Assembly (NCBI RefSeq): GCF_002865645.1
Contig: NW_020194518.1
Coordinates: forward strand, 1 to 64,000
Length of the DNA: 64,000 nucleotides
Source: Hyaloscypha bicolor E
Taxonomy: Eukaryota > Ascomycota > Leotiomycetes > Helotiales > Hyaloscyphaceae
Reading direction: 5' to 3'
In this document: in pieces, positions 46,467-58,389 of the stretch
How positions within the stretch are numbered: the first letter of the stretch is position 1
Layout: each line of letters starts with the position of its first letter
Notes under the pieces: model-generated
Told to the model about the DNA's origin: nothing
Seen by the model: the letters and a program-made list of their open reading frames with translations, nothing else
Databases searched by the model: none
Position numbers and translations under genes: made by a program

Positions 46467-48060
46467 ATACTTCTGAAATTAATACATTCCCCGTTTACGC
46501 TCTTTGGTGGCCAGGGTTCAACGTGGCATCGATTCCGTATACTCGCAGAAATTTCCTCTTTAGAACACGGAGCTCGTGGTGTCTGTCCTCACTAACTGTA
46601 CAAAAGCAGAAAGTGTGGTCCCATCTGCCTTCCTAGTTGACCAGACATGGTAATTTTTGTCACGAAACCGGGTCTCTGGGCTTGGAAAGCAGGTAGAGTG
46701 GCTCTTAATTCGAGGATTCTAAACTAAGGAGGGAAGCTCGTGAGTGCGGGAGCTTGGTGTTCTAAATACTGCAGCCGCATGCGTCATCGCGGTCACGTGA
46801 CGCTAAATTTACCAGTGAAGCGGCAGAGCGTAACAATTTTGACCTTGACAGGGGCAGATTTGGATCTTGTGAAGTCAGACGACAGAGAAACTCCCTTGGT
46901 TGGCTCTCTCGGGTGCTTCTCGTATTTCAGGTTCTTCTTGGACCTCCGCACGCGCTGTTCTACTTGCTCGTGGGGAACTATGCGGGGGATCATCATGTTG
47001 GGGATCGATGCTGCCTGGACCAATGTAAGTTGTCCCTCACTTGAGGGGCATGTGTCTCATAGTCCCGAGCCAGTGGATCGACCACACTGTTCTCAAGAAT
47101 TCTGGCTAGCTTGGTACGACTGAGCTGGCAGATGAGTAAATGACTCAGTCTCGAGACATATGACAGCTTGATTATTACCGAGGGGTCACATAAAGCAAAC
47201 AGGGAAACTGGACGCAGCTGCTATACAATAGATTGCAGTTGGCGATTGTTAACCCAAAGCTGGACGTCAACAGACGTTGCTGCAGCTTCCTGCTACGTGA
47301 AATGCGGGGAAAGAACCTTGAAATATGATATTTAACAAATTAACAGAAACTACAAAGCGTGATTTCATTCAAGTTAAGCTCAACCCGTGCCTCAATATAG
47401 CGACTCGGGAGGCTCGGGTCAGAAGTAGCCAGGTGCTCGCATGACAACGGTGCCGTTCCGTCGCTCCAGCCCCGCTTGAGCTCATCCTGCCGTCTCTGCA
47501 TTCCACTAGGCCTGCAGGTTACCCCTCATGCTGCCTACTCGATATAAAAGTCTGCCTTGGAGAAACTGTCACAGGCTTCAGCTTTGTGGAAGAGGAGAAA
47601 GCGCTTTGCTCCCACGTAAGATGATGTACGTGATCACAAGTGAGCCCAGGATCGGTAAGCAATTAGACAGCAGGATTTCGAAGGAAGCGCTTAGGCGTTA
47701 AAGCTGAATGGTGGACAAAAAGTGTGCTTTGGCTTGGTTTGGGGTCCAAAATAGACGTCACTTAGTACCAAGTCCCCTTCCACTTGCGAAGACGTCTTCG
47801 CAGGTGCAGAAAATGCAATAAATTTGTGCCAGAACTGGAAGAGCAATTTTTACGTGCAACAATTTTTATTATGCAAATGAAATAGCAGAGGAGAACAGTA
47901 ATGAAATCTACCGCAATTGGCCTTTGCTATGCTGCCGTCCATGAACCCAAAACAGTTCAAACGCTAATTTGAAAACACCAAAAAGAATGAAAGCGTGAAA
48001 AATATTCGAAGGTTCTTAACCTTGTGGAACCTCCCTTCGCCCTCTGCACTAACACACATT
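46467..48060. other. Intergenic, no supported gene
   Basis: One 127-codon plus-strand frame (46740-47123) lacks recognisable features. A consensus TATA box (GATATAAAAG near 47551) is followed by only a short frame (ATGATG near 47629). Confidence 0.45.
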
Positions 48061-49092
48061 TTAGTATCCAGTGGTTGTGGGAGGAGTGTCCCAGTGCCGC
48101 AGCATCTGCTCGAGAGCTTCATTCCACTCCCAAGCAAAGCATTCTGCAAGTTGTCGTGCTTCTTCAGCCTCAGGTACCCTCCCGCCCCACATCTCTGGCT
48201 TAGCAGCTTCGCTTGCAGCATATGCTTCCACCATTTGGCTGATATTGAAGTCAGCCAGATGTTCCTCTCATGGGGGACAGGAAGACCTGCTCATCCCTCA
48301 TCTTGATCAGTACCAACCATGCATAGTTCCAACTCCGATTACTCTCGGGGTCGTTGCTAACTCTCCACTTCGCATCATCGAGTGCGTCGCTACTGAATGG
48401 ATAATTTCTGGTCAAACCGCGGAGCTCGCTGAGTAGATTGTTAGACGTAACATAATAAGTCCATGCCGATGTCATGGGCCCTTGGAACGCAAGTTGATCT
48501 TCGTCTGAAGCAGTGGCTGCCACACGCTCGATGCGGCAGAGTTCAGTGAGAGTGTTTACACGATGTGTGTTTAGAGATTCGATGAGCTGGGCAGTGTTCT
48601 GTTGCGGGGCAACTTGTTAGAAAGTGTTTCCGAGAATGTAGAGCTAAGTGTGGGGGTGAGTAGTGGGAGAAAACATCTGGGGAGTGATTTGCCCAAGCTT
48701 GAACCTCAAGATTTAGAAAACTTCTCTAGACGATAGTGGAGCAGATGTGAGGGAGTGAATGGGAGGGGTCCGTTACGAAAATCAACCCATGACTCACTTG
48801 GGTTGTTCGTCGAGAGTTCCTGCCAGAGCTGTGACCATGGGATCGTCTTGAGTGCCTTGACGACATGATGAGAGATGTATGAATATTGTCGTTGAAATCA
48901 GTTGAGGGGAGCTGTGCCTATTAACTTAAGACTTATCGCAACCACCTCCTGGGAGGGATGGTGCCCGAAGGTGGCAGTGAGCACGATCTGCCTACACCCA
49001 CGGAAGTCCATGTGACTGGTAAGTGGTGCGCGTTTGTGGCGTGTAAGTTTTAAAGATAGAGACGGCGCAGGAAGAGTCGTACGAGGCATTCT
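48061..49092 (-). CDS. Unrecognised multi-exon gene
   Basis: Several adjacent frames read as one protein. The core exon (about 48609 down to 48251) reads ...APQQNTAQLIESLNTHRV, then TELCRIERV and DALDDAKWRVSNDPESN. The C-terminal part (to the TAA at 48061) reads EEHLADFNISQMVEAYAASE and ends WDTPPTTTGY. The frames are one base out of step near 48260; a 49-bp intron (GTACTG...GAGAG) or a real frameshift would explain it. Upstream, TIPWSQLWQELSTNNP joins the core through an intron with a GTGAGT donor at 48797. A start at about 49090 (MPRTTLPAPS) is tentative. No known domain, signal or membrane segment is seen; the protein is soluble and acidic at its end. Confidence 0.55.
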
Positions 49093-49321
49093 TGGCTTGT
49101 TAATTAAGAATGAACCCTTTCCCAAAGATGTGACTGGCCGAACTGATGGCGTGGGATGGGAGATTGATATGTAGGAAATAGAAGAGAAAAACCTTAAAAA
49201 GAAGCTTGGTAATATTTGTAACGGCCATGGGGAGGTTAAGCTCGAATCTGATGAAGGGGTCAGAAAAGATGCTGGAGCCACTGGAAATGATTACTGCTTA
49301 GATCCCGCCCTCGGCGGTACG

Positions 49322-50142
49322 TCATGATGAGAGAGAACAAGGTAGAGCTGGACTCAACGGCCCGTTGTTTGACTCGAAAGTTGGAGAAGATTGGAGAACA
49401 GGGCGCTTCAAAAAAGGGAATTTGGTCGGGTTAGGCATGCAAAGAGACAATTGTTTCTTCAGCTCCGTGAGACCTTGTCCCTTTGGAGCAACAAAGCTCC
49501 ACATGCTATTATCTGACTTCGATATCAAAACCCATCTCTTTGCTGTCAATGGCCAGATCTCAAATCTGACCCTTGTTTGGGAGCCGTCGTCCACTATGAG
49601 GAAGGAATCAGGCAGGAAGCCTTCCGGGAGACTGGACGGAGGTCCACAAGTCCTATATGTATGGGATTGTCAGGAACATATGGAGTTTCGAGCTGTGAGT
49701 GGTGACGAGAGATGGACTTGAAGCTATATGGGGATGTCGAATGGGACGTAGACGTCGAATTCGCCTCTTGCTGACGTACATTTTTAGCCCTGTAAGAGTG
49801 GCTTTAGTCGCCTTCAGGATCATGAAAAGCGAGATGGAACGAGAAGAAACACTACCAAAGACCGGAATGGAGAAGTTTACCACTATCTTCAGACGGGGCG
49901 TCCGACGACTCTTGCTCAGATGAATCCAAAACGAGCGGATTGCAAGTTTGATAGCCTTGCATGAACGTCCTCTCGAACCCATACAAACAACCGTCTTGGC
50001 CTGATTCGATGGCCTGATATTACCCCTCGATTGTGGCGGCCCTTCAAATCCTCAGGTTCTCATCTTGAATGACATGTAATAGTTCATTGCTGCGTAGAAT
50101 CTCCAGCAACAGGCGGTCCGAGCCACATTGAACAGGAGGCAT
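49322..50142 (-). CDS. Unrecognised multi-exon gene
   Basis: A start codon at 50142 opens MPPVQCGSDRLLLEILRSNE. After an acceptor near 50013 the frame reads AIESGQDGCLYGFERTFMQG and, further on, DSSEQESSDAPSEDSG. The last exon, from about 49628 to the stop at 49322, reads PEGFLPDSFLIVDDGS, VRFEIWPLTAKRW and SDNSMWSFVAPKG. Candidate introns include one with donor GTACGT, branch CTGAC and acceptor ATATAG, and one ending ACTAAAG...TTACAG. The exact joins are unresolved. A TATA box (TATATAGG, minus strand, 50224-50231) about 85 bp upstream supports the start. No family recognised; about 200 residues expected. Confidence 0.5.
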
Positions 50143-50223
50143 GCAGAGGTACTGGAGGAGGTTGGTGAGGCTTTGTGTGGTGGATTCGACAAGTGCTGAC
50201 GGTCAACAGCCACATGCTCCAGC

Positions 50224-50231
50224 CCTATATA
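50224..50231 (-). promoter_or_regulatory. TATA box of the 50.1-kb gene
   Basis: Minus-strand TATATAGG, preceded by a CCAAT motif about 20 bases upstream (minus-strand GGCCAATGAC). Confidence 0.45.
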
Positions 50232-51866
50232 CGACGGCTTTCCTGTCATTGGCCAATTAGAAGATCCGCTCCAGGGTGCCGACGCCAAGAATTCATGGGG
50301 CCGGCAGCAAGGGTTCAAGGACAGTCCAAGGAAATAACGGCGAACAGTCATACATAAAGCGCTCCGACGGTGAAACGGCCACCGCGATGCAATAGACGTT
50401 AAGTCCGACTCTTACGAGTACTGTACGCACAACCAAATCGCCTTGGATGTCTGCAACCCGGCGGCTCGGTGGGACACAAAGGAAAGACCGAAGGTTCGGT
50501 GTCAGGAAGGGAAGGTATTCTCCGGGGTCGGTACAAGGAGAAGCGGGAGCGGACACGATGGTGTTGGTGACTCGACGCCGTCGACCTCGATCGAACCCTG
50601 ATCCAAACCTCCCTTCTTGTTTCCTGGTTGCCTCGAATGCGACCTCGCGGCGTGAGGTAGAGGACGATGGTCGCACGACGGCCCAAACCACATCACCTGA
50701 TATCCGGTTGTGTCAATCCTGGTATCGAAGAGCCGGAGAAGACTGAGAGAGACATTACGCAGACTCGCCGTCGGCCGTGGAAGCTGAATACCTCGGGTCC
50801 GGAAGAAGCAGGTCGCACCGACGCCCAGACCCTGTGCTCGCGACCGTGATTCAAACTGATGAGGCATTCTCATGAATCACGTTCAGCTGGTGCTCTAGAG
50901 TCCAGCCTCAATTGTCGACCAGGAGAAGAGGTGATCCCCGTCTCGCTGACGTGTGGCTGGTGATGCGGAATCTGAGGTAAGCCCGCCTTCTCGAAGTCGA
51001 AGATTCCTCATCTCTGAGCTCGAGATTCCAGCGGCTGCGCATTGCTGGGCAACCGAGCCCAGGAAGTCATGGCCCCTCGAGAGGAAAAAACGGCGTCTGT
51101 TGTCCAACTGAAGCGACCGAAACGCCTTCCTGATATTCCAGATGCCAAGCGTCGTAGAGTACTGGCGATACGATTATACGATCCCACGGGGGGAGAAAAC
51201 ACCACCACGAAAAGGGGCAAGCCGCGGGTACTGCAAAATGCAGTTATACATTTGTTTCTCTAAACTATTTCAAAGAAACATTCCACCCCTAAAGTTTGGG
51301 GAAGGATTAAAGGACGGATCCCGCGAACCAGGTCCAGAGCGTTCCTAGCGTCTCTCCATAGGGGCAAGATCGAGCCGCTAGATCAGAGCTACCATTAAGC
51401 TTAAGTATTGTCTCATTTCCTTTATGTGCCTCAGCTCGATCGCTTGAGTCTGTATCCCAGCTTCTCCAGATCTTCATCCAGGTACTCACGCCTTCGTCAA
51501 TAAAGTGTTTCTTCCGGCGCTGTGCGCAAATGCCGTCGGACAGCCTCTCAGCCGAGTGAGACTTTATGACGACGGATATTCCAAAGCCTCATGCAATTTC
51601 CATTGAGCCTCGATCTTGCCCATCTTCAATTTGGCTTTGAGGTCTTGAAGATGTGGAGTAACTGGAAGGAGCCTACCCATATCATGTGTAATTACACTCT
51701 CTGGAGAAGTGATGGTCGGAGTCATATGGCACCTGCTCGAAACCAGATACCTCCCCACCACTCTTTCCTCTTGGCCGCTTCCAGTTCAAGCATCTACTCT
51801 TGTCTTTGTTTTCTCTTTCCAGCCACCCCTTAAGTCACCCGTGTGAAACGGCACAACTCCATCACA
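50232..51866. other. Intergenic, GC-richer stretch of unknown nature
   Basis: Between about 50400 and 51250 the DNA is GC-richer than its surroundings and open in several frames. A plus-strand frame near 51069-51260 (MAPREEKTASVVQLKRPKR...) is basic but unrecognised. It could be an old element or leader; no gene is supported. Confidence 0.4.
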
Positions 51867-52658
51867 ATGAGGTACGCAATCTCTTCTGCGGCTCTTGCGG
51901 CTATTGCTGCCGCTGGTCCAGTTGTCAGCGTCCATCTAGTGGGGTCGCCGATATTCCGTTCTCTGTACTAAGCTGTCTTCCTTGTCCTGACATCTTGGAG
52001 TTGGCATCCTTAACTACGCTCTCACCCTCGAGCACCTCGAGGACAAGTTCTACCGTGAAAGTCTCGCCAACTACACCCAAGCTGACTTCATCAAAGCAGC
52101 ATTCGCGGACCCCTTCTACGACAACCCGGAAGAGATCACCTACGACGAAACCACCCACGTTTCCATCCTCAACGCAGCTCTTGGCAACGCCGCGGTCGCA
52201 GAACGCACCAATAGTTTCCCATCGACCGAACCATCCTCAGATGGCAACTAACATAACTCTCAAAATGACCCTCTCACCTTCGATGAAGTCTATAGGTTGG
52301 CGGCCTCATTTATCGTTTCCTGCCCCGTCCCTAATGCAGACAAGCCCCAACTCCCACTCAAGGCTTTCCCCTGGCTCGCTCTCAGCACAACGGTCCCATC
52401 AAATCTGGAGACACCATCAACCTCCTCACCCCAGGCTACATTCTCCTCCCAAAAGACGGAGTGACCCCAATATACGCCGCCTTCATTACCATCACTGGTC
52501 CCATCTACGCTGACGTCACTTCCGTTCAAGGAGGCTTCAAAGTCGTGGTTACAACGGGCATTAACGGACAAAGCTATGTTATGTTGACGGTTTGCAAGGA
52601 CAAGGTTAATGGTGAGACCGTTGCTGCGAGACCTGCTATTACTGATATTACCAATTAG
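51867..52658 (+). pseudogene. Broken Rds1-type ferritin-like protein gene
   Basis: Starts with an intact signal-peptide-like MRYAISSAALAAIAAAGPVV. The frame is then lost for about 90 bases and resumes as ILNYALTLEHLEDKFY with ADFIKAAFADPFYD and ITYDETTHVSILNAALG, the hallmark of the fungal Rds1/Ferritin_2 family. The centre of the family is then missing: the frame stops shortly after SFPSTEPSSDGN and resumes as PLTFDEVYRLAASFIVSCP. A one- or two-base slip near 52397 leads to GPIKSGDTINLLTPGY, IYAAFITITGPIYADV and the end at 52658. Internal deletion, stop and frameshift make a working product unlikely. Intact members are secreted or stress-associated proteins with an iron-binding four-helix fold. 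Confidence 0.8.
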
Positions 52659-53027
52659 GGATTCTACAGCGGCATAATGAGCAGAAAGGGGGATGTATTG
52701 AGGATCTTTAGTGAGAGAATGGGGCTGAAGTGTGAAAGAACTCAATTCCTGTGTATATTAGCACGCATCAGTCAATTAGGCATGGGCGGATGTCTGCTTA
52801 CCTTTAAGCACACGAGACGGAATAATAATGCAACATGCCTTGAGATGCAAGTTCATCGTGTACACTCTATATTTCGTTTCATAATCACATCGCTGTGCCA
52901 ACCCCTGCCGGCTTATGCTCATAATCTATGCATCTAATCGCTATGTAGTTCCCAAACGCCTTTTCATCCCATAATGCAAGCGCATCACGCATGAATGATC
53001 ACCCATAATCCGTGCCCCTTTCTAACA
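52659..53027. other. Short intergenic stretch
   Basis: Lies between the end of the Rds1 pseudogene and the convergent end of the MFS gene; nothing seen except probable 3' flanks. Confidence 0.5.
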
Positions 53028-54834
53028 TCACCGTCCAACCCCACCACCTTCTTCGTCATCATCCTCATCTTCTAAGCTCCCGCTCTCCTCATCCCACTCC
53101 GCGCTCTCTAGTCCCTCACCCCTAATCCCAAAACTCACGATCCAACCAAGGAACGCGATACCGCCAAAGGTTCCCCATGCGAGAGCTTCACCCTTGGGTC
53201 GTACCCTCGTTGCTAGTGAGAAGAGTCCTCCAGAGAGAAAAGGACCTGCTGCTCTGCCAGCAGCGGAGAGAGTTTGGGCCAGGCCGTTTAGTGTCCCAAG
53301 CACGGAGTGATTTGGAGCTGAGTTTGTGATCTGCGTAGTATGTTAGAGCCTGCGCCAAATATTAGGAAAAGGAGAAACATACCAGAAGCAGCGCACTGGT
53401 CAGCCCTCCAACAGCCGCCACCGTCTTCACAAGCAACACAAATCCCAGCTCGATCCACAACCACACCTTCCCGGATCCTATACCAGTTGAACTCCGATGT
53501 CCCACCCAGGGCATCATCATCATCGAAAGAAAGAAGAGGAAAAGTCCTGCTCGGTAGGTTCGCTTGTTGCCCATTTTCTCTTTAAGTTTACCGAATATAC
53601 CAACTTGGAAGACAATTGTTACTATTCCCGCGAAGGAGAGAGACAAGCCGATTTCTTCTGGGGATAGCTCTCGACCTGTGGGTTCGCGGGCAGACGCAAA
53701 TATTGGGTACAGCGAGTTGAACGAGATGTTGGAGAGTTGGAAAACTAAGTAAGTGCCCAAGAGGAGTATTGTGTCGCGGTTGAAGATCTCCTTGCTACTG
53801 AGATGATGGTTGTTATTTGAGAACATTTCAGGCACGGAAAGGAGTGACTGGGCATCGCTGCCATCTGGCGTAGATTCATCTTCAGTCTCTTCTCCAATCG
53901 CCCCATCAACTCGAGGTCTAGAATCACGATGGACCTGGTGTCGAATATATGTCGGATGCCACGCACCACCTGTGAATTGCCACAACCAGCTGAAGAGGTT
54001 CTTAATTCGTTTCTCGAGTGGAGGGAGCTCCCTCGCTTCCTCTAGACTTTCTTCGAGGAAGAAACCGGTGAGGACCAGATCGATCAACAGGATCGTGGCA
54101 GAAAAAAGGTTCGGCAATAAGTACGGGTAGGGATTTTTCTTCCCTTTCATCAATGGATTGTTCTGGAATACCAGCAATCCTCCAACAGCTGGTCCTGTGA
54201 TCCCTCCAATGCCATATATGACCGGCAGGTACACAAAGGCCTTGCTCTGATTACTTCGATCCGTAATCTCCCCTAAACATGTGCTTATAACTCCTTGATT
54301 CCCATTGACCAGACCCATGAGTGCTTGCACCAAAACCGCCTGCCATAATGTCTTGCAGAACCCGAACGCGACGAAACATGCAGCAGTGAGAACTGTGCCA
54401 AGCATAACCACAGGCTTCCTCCCTATCCTGTCTGACAGCCATCCCCAGAAAAAGTTCGTCGCAAACTGCGCGAGCGCAAACGAAGATGCAATTGTGCCAA
54501 CATATAACCCTATTTGTGAAGGATCGACTTCGGGGAAGGTTGAGGTCATCTCTGGGAGGTATGGGGATATTGAATTGAGGGCCGTTTGCTCGGCCAACGC
54601 AATCACCGCCAGCATCGCAAGCTGCTTCTTGGGTAATGGAGAGTTTTGGTGGTCTTGGTCTGCTGCTCCATCGTGATTCGGGGGGTTCGCATAGCCATCT
54701 TGGCCTGATGAACTCGTAGGAGAAATCGGCGGTCGTCCCCGCGATTTGGGAGGTGGGGTAGGAAAGGTTTGGTAGTGAGGCGTCGAGGACTTTCGACGCT
54801 CCATCGCCGGTATTGTTTCACCATTCGTAGCCAT
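53028..54834 (-). CDS. Major facilitator superfamily transporter, YCR023C/zinc-induced-facilitator-like
   Basis: Two exons, 54834-53383 and 53330-53028, with a 52-bp intron (GTATGT...CGCAG); 584 residues. A soluble Pro/Ser-rich N-terminus of about 70 residues is followed by about 12 membrane segments. MFS motif A is WGWLSDRIGRKPVVMLG between segments 2 and 3. The antiporter motif C is GIGGITGPAVGGLLVF in segment 5. A long cytosolic loop of about 100 residues lies between segments 6 and 7, and the tail is acidic (SLEDEDDDEEGGG). The pattern fits the family of yeast YCR023C and plant ZIF transporters; substrate unknown, with metal chelates or small organic molecules possible. Start ATG at 54834 is the only one before motif A with a suitable leader. 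Confidence 0.88.
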
Positions 54835-55720
54835 TGATGGTCGAGGAAGCGGATACCGGAACGATTCGAAGAAGAATCAACTTATCTGAAGTAGAATGGC
54901 GATGCTTGGAGTTGAACAAGGTTTCTGGAGAGTCGTGTGCCTTTGTCGTCTGCGCAATATCGGCGGGGCTTTTGAGAGAGTGTACCAACGAGTTAAGAAT
55001 GATCAGGGTCGTGGTAGAAGAGAATCGAAGCTCTTCTCATTGTCAATCGTAGTCCATTCTCGTCGCAGAACAATGCCTGTTCATCCGAAAAGGCAAAATT
55101 TCTGTGTCATTCCGGTGCTCCTCCCATTTTCGCGGTGATGATGTAGGTGCGAGTCGCTTGGACTTTGGGACAAAAGATCAGATAAAACGACGCCACCGGC
55201 CACCGTTTTTACCAGCTCACGCAAGACTTTGTTGATGTCTTCGAAGGAAGTACTTGTACGACTATTTCTGAATCACTGTAACTTCGACATGGTATCAATA
55301 TCCTCAACCAAGCTGCTCAACCATCACCAAAAACCAGATCCTCGGACCAATTTCGGTCAGGAACAGCTGCAGATCCCCATCTTCGGACCACTAAGGACCC
55401 TATTTCAGCATCCTTGAACGCCTGGAGGCTTGGACTCCCGTCGGCTACCGCGGCTAGTCCCAAAATAATTTCTTCAACTTCCTCTCCCTTTCTTCCTCCA
55501 GGAACTCATCGAACAGAAGTGCTTCATGATCGATTGCTTTACCCTGATAGATCTCCGGTGGAAGGAAGGCGCACTTGTCCACATCTCGAGCAAGATACCT
55601 GCAGACATGCATGTGGAGGAGGATGGCGACCCGTTGATTACCTCTCTCCGTTAGACGCCATTGCTTCGACGAGCTCTTCTCTGAAGGGCTGTTAGCTTCT
55701 TGCAATGATTAGGAGGCCAC
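54835..55720. other. Intergenic, no supported gene
   Basis: Contains the MFS gene promoter and the 3' flank of the SGNH-like gene; the short frames seen overlap each other without family features. Confidence 0.5.
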
Positions 55721-57451
55721 TTATAAACAACCGTCAAGAAAGAAGTCCTGATCTTCTGGCCGGCCGTCGAAATGAATCTCGGTATTCAACCAGCCAGATG
55801 TATCAAGCCAGAACAGATTTTTATCCCCGTCCCTTCGAAGACGGTCTACAACCGTATGAGTTGCCTGCTCGAGCTGACCACGGAAAGGCCGTACAATAAA
55901 GATGGGAATCCCGGCGCCTGTCTGCGGCGAGTACACATATCGGCTCGAGTCGACTGTTGGTGTCGAGAACTTCGGGTATGCCAATGTTCGGATCGCCTGG
56001 ATCATTGCAATGTATGTTTCTTCGAAACTCACACTTAATTCCCATATTGTCTTGTTGTACTCTTTGTTGTGGGCCTGGAAAGACTCCCAGTCAGAATTTC
56101 CGATATTCATAACCTACAATTATTAGCCTTATACCTTACAATTGAAGTGTGTTCGAGGACATGCCATCACATCTGGCATGTACTCCTGGAAATGCCAAGA
56201 GTGGGCAAACTGCTCCGATCCAGCAGGGCCACTAGAACATCTGATATCAGTCATGAGCTCTCGATATGAAACGGGTGGAAAACCTCTGGAAGAAAACATC
56301 TGCGAGCCCCACCGGACTCCCTCTGCCTCCAAAACAGTCTTGAATCAAGCACATGCCATCCATTCCTATTGTAACGTGGTCGCTTCCGAACATCTCTCCT
56401 AGTAAATATTCCCAGCCCATTACCCCACCCAGGATTTCATGGGTGATGCCACTCTTCTTGTTTTTATCCTTTCCTGCCTTTAATCCCGGCATATCCGTAA
56501 TAATTTCTAGCATCTTATTCTGAACAGGTGAGGGACATTGAGCCGGTGGAAAATTGTCTCCAAAGTCTGTCGAAGTCTCACAGGGTAGGAGCTGGGCGCC
56601 TTCATCAATCCAGATTCCCTCGACTTGCAACGTCTCCAAGCTGTCGCTGCCGACCATGGGAGCAATTATTCGAATATCATGGCGTGAGTTTGGTTCCAGA
56701 TTTCCTCGACGAATCGATGTGGTTGTGGTTGCATTTGGAATCACAATGTATTCTTCATCATCGACCCTGGCCAAGAGAGATATTGGTGCTGCACTTGATA
56801 CATTTGTCAGAGGGAGGAACGCGAGACTTTGCGGGAAGCCGATGGATTTTTCCTTTGGCAATTGGTTCAATTGATCTTTATTATGTAGGGAGAGAAGCAC
56901 AGTCTTGCTTCCTTTGAAGGCAAAGTCGAAGTACACTCCTGGGTGGAACAATGAGTTAGCAAAGTTCGGACTGAGAATCAGAGGGTTGTTACCAGGAAAT
57001 GAGCCATCCTTATGAGTTCCATCTGCAGTTGATACCCAGCGGCCAACGTACTGCCATACGATTAGTCGCAGCTTGATCTCAAGCGATTGAGCTGGCGTAC
57101 ACGAATAGAAGGATGGTTGGCACCGACGAACTGCAGTCCATCGAGCTCTGGCTGAGCTACTAGCTTGCTCTCATCCGAAACTGCCTGCTTCCCTCCCTTC
57201 ACTGCGCAGAAAAGGCCGACAATCACCAGGAATGTCAGCCATAAAATCCTACTTTGGTTTCGGAGATGTGTTCTGCAACTACCAAATTTTGCGACACCAT
57301 ATCTCTTCGGGGTTCTTGAATCAGATTGAGTTGCTGTTCGTAGTTCTTCGAGCAGAATATCGGACCAAGGTGTCGAAGCATCCACGATCTCTGGCCGATT
57401 CGGAGTACACTCTGGCGTCAGAAACAAGCTGTTGCCCATATCTTTGACCAT
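55721..57451 (-). CDS. Type II membrane protein with SGNH/GDSL-esterase-like lumenal domain
   Basis: Exons 57451-57101, 57050-56171 and 56113-55721; intron 1 has CTAAT just before its end and intron 2 has GTGATG...TTGTAG. Residues 1-68 are cytosolic and 69-84 form a membrane anchor. A beta-rich segment follows (NHPSIRYVGRW, HPGVYFDFAFKGS), then an SGNH-like domain: EIITDMPG at the block I position, GWEYLLGEMFG, NIGNSDWESF at block III, and LDTSGWL near the end. This resembles fungal esterases that modify glycans, but the usual GDS and GxND residues are altered. Exon 2 has a one-base frame offset near 56305; a 67-bp intron (GTGCTT...TTCCAG) restores it, otherwise it is a frameshift. Its neighbour at 58390 is divergent. 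Confidence 0.6.
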
Positions 57452-58389
57452 AATCTTTGGAAGTAATAGAAGTAGAGTTCAGTTGAATGTCCGTGCCAGA
57501 CGCATAAACGAGACGTGTATTCTCGAGGAGATTTGTGGTGGAAGTTGAAGTCTGCATCTTGTTCCTATATTTTGTAAAGAGTATCTTCGCTACTTCCTAA
57601 AGTTATTGCCAGTTGTGGTGGCTGCTGCACTTTGCCAACCTCGTCTCCTCCGAAATGCCGTTAAACGACCCGATGTGGGCAGCTTAGTCTATCAAAATAA
57701 GGTGTGTTGCTTCCAACTATTAGAGAGGCCTCTGACCCGTTAAGCTGCCCTCACATTCTCACAAGACCAGTGTATCGTATGAATTGTAACGGTTAAGACG
57801 TATGCTCTGCCGCAGACAACTGAGCGAAAGCCAAGTTTCTGGGTCCTCGCAGATTTCTTTTGCTTTTCTCGTCTTTGATTCCCTTGCAGCCTATTATTTA
57901 TTACTTGTTCTGTCTTATTTCGCAGTCAACTTTTGTTTTGGGCGCGCAACTGTTTTGGCTCGCTTTAAGGGGGTTTTATTGACATTGGAGTGCAACCGAG
58001 ATCTGGAAATTTTGAGTTTGGTTGAGAACGTAAGTGAGAACACCGCTCTCATTGCTAGACTAGCCTTGTTCCTTGCTTAAGAGCCGAACAACGAAAAGAC
58101 AAACTATTTAAGCTGGAGGTATACTCTTTCCTTTAAATTTCCCATGCCGGCTTGATCTTCCCTGACTACCACCGCATTCTCTCGCTCCTGCTTAAAATGG
58201 TTTCACACCTACATCTAGCACTTCCCTCTAGATCATGCACGCTAATCAAGCGCCTCGCCCACCACCTTCCTAAGTTGCTTCCAATGAGGTCTTTCTGTTC
58301 CGTCGAGTCCTTTCCTACTCTATCGACGAAATTTCTATATTCAACTAAGCTCATCTTCTCTTCCAGCATTCATCTTGCTTGATGCCGAA
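57452..58389. promoter_or_regulatory. Shared divergent promoter region of the SGNH-like and propeller-like genes
   Basis: About 940 bp separate the two start codons. An upstream frame with its own ATG at 57557 overlaps the SGNH leader. The sequence just before 58390 is rich in C and T, as in fungal leaders. No specific operator recognised. Confidence 0.4.
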
